A stretch of 64,000 bases of DNA, from NCBI RefSeq assembly GCF_049801075.1, contig NZ_JBNAGG010000003.1:1-64000 (forward strand), read 5' to 3'. How positions within the stretch are numbered: position 1 is the stretch's first letter; every line of letters begins with the position of its first letter. This document shows positions 1 through 7,952 of this stretch, one piece after another. The notes beneath the pieces are model-generated. The model saw nothing but the letters and a program-made list of their open reading frames with translations. It did no database searches and was not told the origin of the DNA. Made by a program: the position numbers and the translations under genes. The DNA is from Maritalea sp049801075. Its GTDB lineage: Bacteria > Pseudomonadota > Alphaproteobacteria > Rhizobiales > Devosiaceae.

Positions 1-16
1 ATCCCAATAGCGGATG

Positions 17-30
17 GTGTGGATGGCTCC
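17..30 (+). repeat. IS1111-type left subterminal inverted repeat
   Basis: The sequence GTGTGGATGGCTCC is the exact reverse complement of 1340-1353. It lies 63 bp before the transposase start. Complementarity stops on both sides, so the repeat is 14 bp. Confidence 0.85.
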
Positions 31-93
31 TACACACCGGCGTTAAATGCGCCATAATGGCAGGTGTTATCACTGCTAGTATAGGAGCCACAA

Positions 94-1116
94 ATGCAGA
101 TTATCACAATTGGCGTTGATCTTGCCAAGAATGTTATTCAGGTCCACGGCGTTTATGAAGATGGATCGGTCGCTTTCAACAAACCCTTACGTCGCGCCCA
201 AATGCTGCCCTTCTTCGCAAAATTAGCCCCCTGCTTGATTGGTATAGAGGCTTGTGCATCGAGCCATTATTGGGCGCGTGAGCTGACGACGCTGGGTCAT
301 GAAGTAAAATTGATGCCAGCCACTTACGTAAAAGCCTATGTTAAACGCGGCAAATCGGATGCGGCAGACGCTGCTGCTATCTGCGAGGCTGTCACACGTC
401 CCAGCATGCGGTTTGTGGCCATCAAGACAGAAGACCAGCAAGCTATATTAAGCCAACATAGTGTTCGTCAGGCACTGATCAATCAACGCACCCAGCTGGT
501 AAACATGATCCGTGGTTTGCTCGCCGAGTTTGGGATTATTATTCCCAGAGGCATTGATCATTTGCGCCGCCTTGCGCGCGAGATGCAGGTTGGCGAACTT
601 TTGGAAATTCCCGAGAGTGCTGAAGATGTCATTGCGCTGCTGTGCGATCAATTGATTGATCTTGATTTGCGCATCGCCAGGCTGGACAAGACCATCTCTG
701 AGCAGGCCAAGCAGGATGAACGCATTGAACTACTACGAACCATACCCGGCATCGGGCCCCTAACAGCCTCCGCCATCGTTGCGACCATCGGCAATGGAAG
801 GCAGTTTCGAAGTGCTCGCGACTTTGCTGCCTGGATCGGCCTGACGCCACTCAACAAATCGAGTGGTGGTAAACAAGTGTTGGGGCGCATAAGTCGCATG
901 GGCAATCAATATCTACGCAAGCTTTTGGTCAACGGCATGGCAAGTCGCGTGCGCGCTGCCAAAACCAAACCTGAAAGAGCTGATCCATGGATGCTCAGCC
1001 TGCTCGAGCGCAAGCCCGTAAAGCTCGCGGCCGTTGCTATGGCAAACAAAACAGCTCGCATAGCATGGGCGGTGCTCACCAATGGCGAACCGTACAGGGA
1101 GATGAGTACAACCTAA
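94..1116 (+). CDS. IS110-family transposase (IS1111 group)
   Basis: This 340-aa DEDD recombinase catalyses excision and RNA-guided insertion of its IS. The N-terminal RuvC-like domain shows the expected acidic residues: Asp in GVDLAKN (about residue 9), Glu in GIEAC (about 52) and two Asp in KSDAADAAA (about 90-94). The C-terminal Transposase_20 domain contains TIPGIGPLTASAIVA and the downstream AAWIGLTP, SGGK and MGNQYLRKLLV segments, including the conserved serine region. Length matches the family and no frameshift is visible. A GGAG sequence precedes the ATG. The neighbouring Fic and recombinase genes suggest a region of repeated insertion. Confidence 0.93.
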   Translation: MQIITIGVDLAKNVIQVHGVYEDGSVAFNKPLRRAQMLPFFAKLAPCLIGIEACASSHYWARELTTLGHEVKLMPATYVKAYVKRGKSDAADAAAICEAVTRPSMRFVAIKTEDQQAILSQHSVRQALINQRTQLVNMIRGLLAEFGIIIPRGIDHLRRLAREMQVGELLEIPESAEDVIALLCDQLIDLDLRIARLDKTISEQAKQDERIELLRTIPGIGPLTASAIVATIGNGRQFRSARDFAAWIGLTPLNKSSGGKQVLGRISRMGNQYLRKLLVNGMASRVRAAKTKPERADPWMLSLLERKPVKLAAVAMANKTARIAWAVLTNGEPYREMSTT

Positions 1117-1339
1117 AAAGAGAATAAGTTTGCAAGAACGTATGATGTGATGAATATCCGGGCCAGCCGGAGAGCCAAGACACCCCGCCAATGTCCGGGG
1201 ACATAAATAGTCCGCCAAGCGGAATGGGACTTGGTTCGCGGAAATCATCAGGGCCAGCAGCATAAACCTGCATCAATAGGCCGGACACAGGACTGTATCT
1301 GATCTCGGAAATAAGTCACAAAAAGTACTTGCAATTACG
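1117..1339 (+). ncRNA. candidate bridge/seek RNA of the IS1111-type element
   Basis: About 220 nt of non-coding sequence lies between the transposase stop and the right inverted repeat. In IS1111-group elements this position encodes the guide RNA that pairs with donor and target DNA. Two adjacent perfect hairpins are visible: 1191-1204 (ATGTCC/GGACAT) and 1211-1223 (TCCGC-CAA-GCGGA). A GC-rich segment precedes them. RNA boundaries and guide loops cannot be assigned from one copy; the call rests on position, length and hairpin potential. Confidence 0.5.
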
Positions 1340-1353
1340 GAGCCATCCACACA
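1340..1353 (-). repeat. IS1111-type right subterminal inverted repeat
   Basis: GGAGCCATCCACAC is the exact reverse complement of 17-30 and closes the element. From 1354 to about 1500 no gene is recognised. Confidence 0.85.
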
Positions 1354-1501
1354 GGACATTGGAGCCATTTGATTTGAATTCCTTAAAGCGGACCTTCGTC
1401 GGCCGCGATGCTAGGCTTTGGACAGCCAGCGGAATTCTCTTCCTATTCCCTAAATGGCGGTGGCTAGGCTATGCGTTGAAAGTCTTGACGCTACGTACCA
1501 A

Positions 1502-2083
1502 CTACGACATCAAGTCTAATATGGCTTGTTCAAGCGGCCTATTTTCGCCGTGAAAACTTGTAATCATTGCCTGCATGAAAATGTCAGGATCGATTTGGTC
1601 TTCGTTCATGTTGAAACCAGAATTGGCAAGAAGAATATCGAGCAGCGTAAGCTGGCAGCGCCCATTTCCTTCTCTGAAGGGATGAATGGCGTTGATTTCA
1701 GCGATGTAATCTGCCGCGCGCTCCGCAAAGTGTTTTGAGTTAGTAAGCCCAATTAAATGGTCTTCATTGGCTAGCTGCCCAAAAATTCTAGTCATTTCGC
1801 CATCAATATACTCGGGAAAGCAAAACCAGTTTCCACCTTTTCCAGTCCTGATTTCTCGGGATTGGCCGGCCCAGTCATAGACGTCCTGGAAAAAATGGCG
1901 ATGAATGCGCTTGTAATGCTCGTAGTCGAGGTTACCAGTGGGTAGCGGTTCTTCCGCCCGCGTCAAATACATCAGTTGCTCAAATTGATCGAGCTCATCC
2001 TGCTCGCGAAGGCCGGCTTTGTTTTTAAGAACTTGTGTACCCTGATAGCAAAGAGGATCTTCGGTGGCCTTATAGCGACTCAT
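1502..2083 (-). CDS. Fic-domain protein (putative toxin)
   Basis: This 193-aa single-domain Fic protein belongs to a family that transfers AMP or another phosphate-containing group to target proteins. The active-site loop HPFREGNGR is clear at about residues 138-146, with the catalytic His in place. The canonical motif ends HxFx(D/E)GNGRxxR, but here the last Arg position is Leu (GNGRCQL), so the transferred group may differ. The preceding helix (YIAEINAI) is also typical. The start codon overlaps the stop of the upstream antitoxin gene by one base (TAATG), so the two are translationally coupled. Nothing indicates truncation. Confidence 0.88.
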   Translation of the reverse strand: MSRYKATEDPLCYQGTQVLKNKAGLREQDELDQFEQLMYLTRAEEPLPTGNLDYEHYKRIHRHFFQDVYDWAGQSREIRTGKGGNWFCFPEYIDGEMTRIFGQLANEDHLIGLTNSKHFAERAADYIAEINAIHPFREGNGRCQLTLLDILLANSGFNMNEDQIDPDIFMQAMITSFHGENRPLEQAILDLMS

Positions 2084-2298
2084 TAGCCCTGCTTGGTGGC
2101 AAACGAACTCATGATTTCTTTGCGCAAGGCATCACCTTTAAGCCCGCGGCGCTCTAGACGGGAGATTAAGTTGCGAGAATTTGAATTCAAAGACATACCT
2201 TCGACCAAGGCGAATTTTGAAGCTTTCGCTTTGCCGAGGTTGGTTTGGACAAACCGTCCAGTAGATGCTTCGCGTTGTGTCTTTACGATCTTGCTCAT
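2083..2298 (-). CDS. small VbhA-like Fic antitoxin
   Basis: This 71-aa protein sits immediately upstream of the Fic gene and is co-transcribed with it. The C-terminal half (ALVEGMSLNS, then a helix ending LRKEIMSSF) resembles the VbhA fold in the spacing of its Glu-Gly pair and last helix. VbhA antitoxins place an inhibitory (S/T)xxxE(G/N) helix in the Fic ATP site; here E-G is present but the residue four before Glu is Phe, not Ser/Thr. The assignment rests mostly on operon position plus this partial match. Alternative: an unrelated small DNA-binding antitoxin. Confidence 0.6.
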   Translation of the reverse strand: MSKIVKTQREASTGRFVQTNLGKAKASKFALVEGMSLNSNSRNLISRLERRGLKGDALRKEIMSSFATKQG

Positions 2299-2446
2299 AG
2301 GAAAACTTTACCACAATTTCGTAATTAAACGCAAAGGGATTAGCTGCACCCTGTCCCCAATTTGCCAATTGCATCATCACAGTGAGATAATAGGTTGCTA
2401 AATTTCGGAGTGCTGTGGTTGGAGGGTATGGTGAAAAGGACCTGTC

Positions 2447-3082
2447 ATGTCTGCTTCAACAAACCTACCAATGGTCATTCCATCCAATCGGGCCTGGAAT
2501 CGTGGACGTATCATCGGCCAAAAAAGACCACTTCAGCCCAAACATGTCTGGGCAATCCGCGTGCGCCTAGAAATTGCAAATGCGGTGAGAGACCTCGCAC
2601 TATTTAACACCGCAATCGACAGCAAGCTACGTGGGTGCGATCTCGTCAGATTGAAGGTTTCTGATGTTTATAGCGCCGGCGCCATCAAAGAACGTGCTTC
2701 GGTCCTACAACGCAAAACCAAGTCACCAGTCAGATTTGAATTAACTGAAGGAACCAGGGCATCGCTCAAAGAGTGGATCAATCATCCCATAATGAGAGGC
2801 CACAGCTTTCTTTGGCCTGGTCGATTTCATGATCGACCCCATATTTCAACCCGGCAATATGCCAGAATGCTCAAAGGTTGGGTTCAATCAATTGGTTTGG
2901 AGCCAAGTGCCTATGGGACGCACTCAATGAGGCGAACAAAGGTCGCGCAAATCTATAAGAAGACAGGCAATCTTAGAGCCGTACAATTACTTCTAGGTCA
3001 TACAAAAATGGACAGCACTGTGCGTTATCTTGGCGTGGACCTCGAAGACGCTTTGTCGATATCTGAAAGTGTCGAGATTTAA
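2447..3082 (+). CDS. tyrosine recombinase, catalytic domain only
   Basis: This 211-aa protein has the full tyrosine-recombinase catalytic set: Arg in SKLRGCDL (about residue 61), Lys in QRKTKSPVRF, HSMRRT (His-x-x-Arg, about 162), His in LLGHTKMDST and nucleophilic Tyr in VRYLGV. It lacks the N-terminal arm-binding and SAM-like core-binding domains, so it is about half the length of phage integrases. Stand-alone recombinases of this size are common in proteobacterial accessory DNA. No adjacent tRNA or attachment-site duplication was seen. A terminator-like hairpin follows. Confidence 0.85.
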   Translation: MSASTNLPMVIPSNRAWNRGRIIGQKRPLQPKHVWAIRVRLEIANAVRDLALFNTAIDSKLRGCDLVRLKVSDVYSAGAIKERASVLQRKTKSPVRFELTEGTRASLKEWINHPIMRGHSFLWPGRFHDRPHISTRQYARMLKGWVQSIGLEPSAYGTHSMRRTKVAQIYKKTGNLRAVQLLLGHTKMDSTVRYLGVDLEDALSISESVEI

Positions 3083-3088
3083 TTCGAC

Positions 3089-3128
3089 GAATGGGTCGGT
3101 CAATCAGGATGGCCCGTTCTGTTTTTTG
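3089..3128 (+). terminator. putative Rho-independent terminator after the recombinase
   Basis: Nine bases at 3089-3097 pair with 3111-3119, counting two G-U pairs in RNA. A T-run at 3122-3127 follows. It lies 7 bp after the recombinase stop codon. Confidence 0.6.
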
Positions 3129-3277
3129 ATCGAGTGTTTGCATGAGCGTCAAAGATGCAATCGTATATTAAAATGACGTTGGCAAAGTCAAATTTCAAGG
3201 CTAACTTGCCTCGTGAAGAGAATACGGATTGGAATTATAAGGCGGTGTCTCATGCGTAGAAAAGGTCGGCAAGTTTA

Positions 3278-6244
3278 GTGGCAAAGTTTCACATTAGAGC
3301 ACGAACTATTGATCTTCTTGGTCGACAACAGATCGCCAACATATCGACGGCAATCAGTGAGCTATTTAAGAACGCGCATGATGCTTATGCAACAATAGCA
3401 GAGGTGGATTACTTTCGGGACGATGGGCTCTTTGTCTTAAGAGATGACGGTCTCGGGATGACCAAGCAAGACTTTGAAGATCGCTGGCTCACACTTGGGA
3501 CTGACAGCAAGGTAGGATCGTTTTCGGGCCTAAAACGTCCCCCCGTTGACAGCGCGCAAGACATTCGCCCACTACTTGGCGAAAAGGGCATAGGACGGCT
3601 AGCAATTGCGGTTATCGGTAGACAAGTACTCGTAATAACTCGTGCTAAAGTCGGTGGAAAAGCTGAGGACAGCATTACTGCTGCTTACATACATTGGGGT
3701 TTGTTTGAGCTACCTGGGATCGATCTCGACGAAATTACTATCCCACTTGAAACTTTTAGAGCTGACACCCTGCCGAATCTTGAAGATGTGCAAGAGATGG
3801 TAGCAAAAGCCCGGGATAGCCTGAACACCCTTTCCAGCCGAATAGACGAGAAGGTTGCTAAGACTATCCGCGATGACATGGATGCTTTCAAAGTAGACCC
3901 TCGAGATGCGTCAACCTACCTTGGGCAGCCTTCTTTCGATTTGAACGGATCCGGAACTCATTTTTACATACTGCCTGCAGATGAGATCATCCAAGACGAC
4001 ATTGATGATCGGGATGAATCCACCAAGGCAACAAGGTTCGAAAAAAACCTCATCGGCTTCACAAATACCATGACGCCGGAATTCCGGAAGCCAAAGATCA
4101 TAACACGGTTTAGAGATCACATGGACGAGGGAGAGCCTTTAGAGAGAGTCGGCGAGAAAGCATTCTTTAGTCCTGAAGAGTTCAGGCAAGTCGACCATCA
4201 TATTCGCGGTCGCTTCGATGAATTCGGTCAGTTTCGTGGAAAGGTTGGCGTCTATCAAACATTGCCCTCCGAATATGTGCTCAACTGGCCAAATACAGAC
4301 GGCAAACCGACTAGTTGCGGCCCATTTGACTTTTCAATCGCGGTGATACAGCCAACGCCAACGGACTCGCTAGTTGATCCTACCGAGCACGCCAAAATCC
4401 GAAGAAAACTTGAACGGCATGGCGGAGTTTACATCTACAAAGATGGGGTCCGAGTTCAACCATATGGCGGTCCGGACTTCGACTTCCTCGATGTTGAGCG
4501 CCGACGAAACTTGCGAGCAGCAACAGCCTACTACTCCTTCAGAAATATCATGGGGGCGGTCGAACTAACATCTCTAGACAACCCCAACTTGGTAGAGAAA
4601 GCAGGGAGGGAAGGTTTTCGTGAGGATAAGGCTTACCGGCAGTTTCGAAGTATTCTGATTAACTTTTTCATACAGTCGGCGGCAGATTTCTTCCGGGAAA
4701 ATGGCAAATATTCTGAAGAATGGACTGAAAAACGTTATGAACTCCAGCGCCTCGATGAAGTTCGAAAAAAGCGTGAGAAACAGTCCAAAGGCAAGAAAGA
4801 CAGGTTCGGTGAACAGTTGGAGAAATTCTTCAAGGTTATAGACTCCGGACAGTTGCCAAAAACCATATCTGATGCGGTTGCAGGTTTTGAAGCGGACGTG
4901 CTTTCCGAAATCAATAGCAAGAAGAATCCACAAGCCAAGGCACTTGCAATTGGCCGTCTGGAGGCTGAGGCGAAGTTGCATCTGGACCAACTTCGTAAGG
5001 AGCATGCTATCTCGAAACCGCGAGGAGTTGGGCTAAACACCGAACTACGCAACAACTGGGAGGCCTACCAAACAGAAATGGGCAGGCTAACGAATGACCT
5101 AGTGTTGCCCGCCGAGAAGACGATCGAGAACATCGTCACAACAACTGTAAAGAAAAACAAGCTGAACCTTGAGCCTGGGCTGCGACTGAATGCTGCCGTC
5201 CAAAAGCACACGAAAGAGACCCTTTCAACCATGAAAACTCTGCGAACGCAGACGGAGGAGACCCTCACCGACCTTACACGCACAGTAAGGGATACAACAA
5301 AAAACAGCTTTCGAAACGTATCGAAAGTCGTTGATGAGGTCCTCGCCGAGCTTGAGGCCGTTAAAGGTAAGAAGCAGGCAGAGTTCGATTTCTCAAAACA
5401 GCGGGAGGCTTTCGAGACCTTGGTAGCTGACGCATTCGAAGAAGAGAGCGAAAAACTGCGGAAGATCTACAGTCAACTCGACGCTGTTCTATCATCAACC
5501 CAATCCAGCGGTTCAGATATGGTCGAAGTCACTGAAGCTCTGGAAGAGGAAGTCGTCGCGCTTCGCGAGCGACAAGAGGTCGATTTCGAGCTCGCCCAAA
5601 TTGGGATGGCGCTTAACACGATTAATCATGAATTTGGAAAGACGGCTGGCAGCTTGCGAGACGGCCTTAGACGCATGAAATCCTGGGCTCATGCCAATCC
5701 TGACATGAAGCGCCTATACGACGACATGCGCGTCAATTTTGATCACTTGGACAGCTACTTGGCATTGTTCAACCCACTAGACCGGAAGCTTCAGTCGACA
5801 GCCGTCGATATCAAAGGCAGTGATATATTTCGATTTGTGTCTGACTTGTTTGAAAAGCGGCTTAAACGTCACAATGTTCGGCTGGTCGCTGATGAGGGGT
5901 TTAAGGCTCATACTCTGCATGGGTTTCACGCGGACTTTTATCCTGTCTTCGTCAACCTAATCGATAATGCGATCTATTGGGCGTCCAGTGCGAGAAACGA
6001 CGCGGGCATCATTGAACTGATTGAAGACAATGGCGACCTTTGTGTCAGAGACAACGGTCGTGGAGTGAGTAGCATTGATGTCCGAAACATTTTTGAGCTC
6101 AGCTTTACTCGAAAGCCGGGCGGCAGAGGAATGGGACTGCATATTTCAAGGCAAGCGCTTGGCCGGCTTGGTTACGAACTGAATGTCGATCCACCAACCC
6201 CCAATTCTGGTGCCTGTTTCCGTATCTCAAAGATGTCTCAATAG
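3278..6244 (+). CDS. dual-GHKL ATPase / histidine-kinase-like protein
   Basis: This 988-aa cytoplasmic protein has two GHKL ATP-binding domains. The N-terminal MutL/MORC/Hsp90-like domain has an N-box (ELFKNAHDAY, about residue 29), G1 (DDGLGMT, about 56) and G2 (GEKGIGRLA, about 101). A long charged, coiled-coil-rich middle follows (about 480-770). The C-terminal part looks like a kinase: an H-box-like INHEFGK with a candidate His near 781, then an N-box (NLIDNAIYW, about 892), G1 (RDNGRGV, about 924) and G2 (GGRGMGLHIS, about 948). There are no membrane segments. The start is GTG, chosen because MAKFHIRARTIDLLG is the conserved beginning of this family. The receiver gene follows after 13 bp. 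Confidence 0.85.
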   Translation: MAKFHIRARTIDLLGRQQIANISTAISELFKNAHDAYATIAEVDYFRDDGLFVLRDDGLGMTKQDFEDRWLTLGTDSKVGSFSGLKRPPVDSAQDIRPLLGEKGIGRLAIAVIGRQVLVITRAKVGGKAEDSITAAYIHWGLFELPGIDLDEITIPLETFRADTLPNLEDVQEMVAKARDSLNTLSSRIDEKVAKTIRDDMDAFKVDPRDASTYLGQPSFDLNGSGTHFYILPADEIIQDDIDDRDESTKATRFEKNLIGFTNTMTPEFRKPKIITRFRDHMDEGEPLERVGEKAFFSPEEFRQVDHHIRGRFDEFGQFRGKVGVYQTLPSEYVLNWPNTDGKPTSCGPFDFSIAVIQPTPTDSLVDPTEHAKIRRKLERHGGVYIYKDGVRVQPYGGPDFDFLDVERRRNLRAATAYYSFRNIMGAVELTSLDNPNLVEKAGREGFREDKAYRQFRSILINFFIQSAADFFRENGKYSEEWTEKRYELQRLDEVRKKREKQSKGKKDRFGEQLEKFFKVIDSGQLPKTISDAVAGFEADVLSEINSKKNPQAKALAIGRLEAEAKLHLDQLRKEHAISKPRGVGLNTELRNNWEAYQTEMGRLTNDLVLPAEKTIENIVTTTVKKNKLNLEPGLRLNAAVQKHTKETLSTMKTLRTQTEETLTDLTRTVRDTTKNSFRNVSKVVDEVLAELEAVKGKKQAEFDFSKQREAFETLVADAFEEESEKLRKIYSQLDAVLSSTQSSGSDMVEVTEALEEEVVALRERQEVDFELAQIGMALNTINHEFGKTAGSLRDGLRRMKSWAHANPDMKRLYDDMRVNFDHLDSYLALFNPLDRKLQSTAVDIKGSDIFRFVSDLFEKRLKRHNVRLVADEGFKAHTLHGFHADFYPVFVNLIDNAIYWASSARNDAGIIELIEDNGDLCVRDNGRGVSSIDVRNIFELSFTRKPGGRGMGLHISRQALGRLGYELNVDPPTPNSGACFRISKMSQ

Positions 6245-6257
6245 AAGATTTGATCAG

Positions 6258-7934
6258 ATGAATTTTGCCGACGACCAATACAACGCCGCCAGCTCCTTCG
6301 CGTATACAATGATCGTGGTTGACGACGAACCTGTAGATGACCCTGTCGAACCAGAACCAGCCCTTGAGGTTAAGACGCCTGGTAGGCGCGATGTTGCGGC
6401 CGCCAAGAAGGTTGATCAGAAACCTGAAGCAAAACGCTCACATCCGCTAGACGCAAAAGGATTGATAAAGAGCGCCCTAGACTTGGGGCTTGTCTGCTCG
6501 GTTGTTAATCCGACTGGTGATGAAGGTAGTGTAGCTAAAAGTGTCGCTAAGGCCTCGTTGAGAGCTGATATCGTATCCTTAGACTGGCACATGAATCATG
6601 GTGATGATGGCGAGCTAGCATCAGAGATTATTCAGGAAATTCTTCGTGGGGATGAGGCCATTGGAGGACGCCTGAGATTGATTGCGATCTACACCGGCAA
6701 CAAGGATCAGGGAACCATCCTTGAAAAAATTGCTGAAAGGCTCAACGCAGCCGAGGAAATCTCTGGCAAGGTTACTAAGACAGGTGATGTCCTTAGCAAC
6801 TCGTCAGGTTTACGTATAATTTGGCGTGAAAAATCGATGGGCAATGAAAAATTGGCCAATGCCGTTTCCGAGACGCAACTTCCCAAAGAGCTGTTGAAGG
6901 CGTTCTCAGAATTGTCGAATGGTCTACTTTCGAACGTCGCGCTCGCAACGATCTCCTCGATGAGAGACACGACGCATCATGTTTTGAGCAAATTTTCGTC
7001 AGAACTCGATGGTCCATTCTTTCATCATCGCGCACGTCTGAAAAATTCAGCCGATTCAATGGATTATGCCATTTCTGTTGTAATGAGCGCTTTGAAGTCA
7101 GAGGTGGATAAGTCAAAAGTCACTTCTAAATACACGACCGTTGACGCAATCAAACGTCGCTTAGCCCAGATGCCTCAGCACCCAGAAAATTTTACGCTTC
7201 GGTACATAAACAAAAAGAATGAAGAAAAAGAATTTAAGCTCAATATTGAAGATGTCATGTCAATTATGGAACGTGGCTTTTCAGATTGGCCGGAAGCGGA
7301 CAAAAAGGCGGCTGAGGAGAGGCAAAGCGACCGTCAAGCCAGCCCAAGGCCGTCCAAAGACACGTTTGCCAACAGTTTTTCGACGTTGTTCTGCGACACT
7401 ATTGAAGCGGCAAATTTATCCATGTTGCAGTTCTCGTTCCTGACTAACTCTCAGTCAAGCGAGCTTAGTATGGTACACCGAAAAGCACCGCCAAAATTGG
7501 GGCTAGGATCCGTCATTTTCTCGGATGTTGAAGACGGCTATTTTTTATGCTTACAAGCGACCTGTGATACTGTTCGTGGGGCTGGATTATTTTTCTTCGT
7601 ACCGCTCGAAGTCGTGGATAGTGATATTCCAGATATCGTTGTTCCTCATGGAAGAAATGGAGCGCTTATCAACTTCGTGGGCCTTTCGGTTCCGCCAAAG
7701 TGCTACACCAAATCCCTGTCTCTCGATTTTGGTGTGATAAACGATGCCATTGGGCATATCCCAATATACTATGATGAGCAGAGAGAGATTTACCATGTCC
7801 CGGATGCCAACAATACGGACTACCGCTGGCTCGCAAATCTTAAGTACAAGCGGGCACTTAGAATTGCGCAGAATATGAGCCAGGAAATCTCTAGGATCGG
7901 CTTCGATGAATTCGAGCCATTTCGCAAAGGTTAG
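6258..7934 (+). CDS. divergent receiver-domain protein, partner of the dual-GHKL ATPase
   Basis: This protein is about 558 aa. Residues 17-24 (MIVVDDEP) match the acidic pocket of response regulators. SLDWHM near residue 108 supplies a phospho-acceptor Asp and IYTG supplies the conserved Thr. The pocket and phospho-site are separated by a Pro/Lys/Glu-rich insert, so the receiver is stretched relative to a normal 120-aa domain (Response_reg_2-like). The remaining 400 residues match no DNA-binding domain I recognise and end in a beta-rich region. An in-frame ATG exists at 6183 inside the upstream gene; I chose ATG 6258, which follows AGAAG and the upstream stop codon. Confidence 0.75.
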   Translation: MNFADDQYNAASSFAYTMIVVDDEPVDDPVEPEPALEVKTPGRRDVAAAKKVDQKPEAKRSHPLDAKGLIKSALDLGLVCSVVNPTGDEGSVAKSVAKASLRADIVSLDWHMNHGDDGELASEIIQEILRGDEAIGGRLRLIAIYTGNKDQGTILEKIAERLNAAEEISGKVTKTGDVLSNSSGLRIIWREKSMGNEKLANAVSETQLPKELLKAFSELSNGLLSNVALATISSMRDTTHHVLSKFSSELDGPFFHHRARLKNSADSMDYAISVVMSALKSEVDKSKVTSKYTTVDAIKRRLAQMPQHPENFTLRYINKKNEEKEFKLNIEDVMSIMERGFSDWPEADKKAAEERQSDRQASPRPSKDTFANSFSTLFCDTIEAANLSMLQFSFLTNSQSSELSMVHRKAPPKLGLGSVIFSDVEDGYFLCLQATCDTVRGAGLFFFVPLEVVDSDIPDIVVPHGRNGALINFVGLSVPPKCYTKSLSLDFGVINDAIGHIPIYYDEQREIYHVPDANNTDYRWLANLKYKRALRIAQNMSQEISRIGFDEFEPFRKG

Positions 7935-7952
7935 CTGCCAACTAGTCTGGGG

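Larger units (their letters stand above)
17..1353 (+). mobile_element. IS110-family (IS1111 group) insertion sequence
   Basis: The element is defined by one transposase gene bounded by a perfect 14-bp inverted repeat at 17-30 and 1340-1353. Subterminal inverted repeats of about this length are typical of the IS1111 subgroup; classical IS110 members lack them. True ends probably lie a few bases outside these repeats. The 5' non-coding part is short (about 60 bp) and the 3' part long (about 220 bp), the IS1111 arrangement. The transposase frame is intact, so the copy may be active. No target duplication is visible, as expected for this family. Confidence 0.88.

Noticed and set aside
1354..1501. 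Possible small gene or second IS fragment after the IS1111-type element
   Set aside because: The open frame here (1329-1553) has no motif and overlaps the Fic gene end.
6183..6257. N-terminal extension of the receiver protein back to 6183
   Set aside because: It overlaps the end of the dual-GHKL gene out of frame and lacks a ribosome site; ATG 6258 has AGAAG before it.
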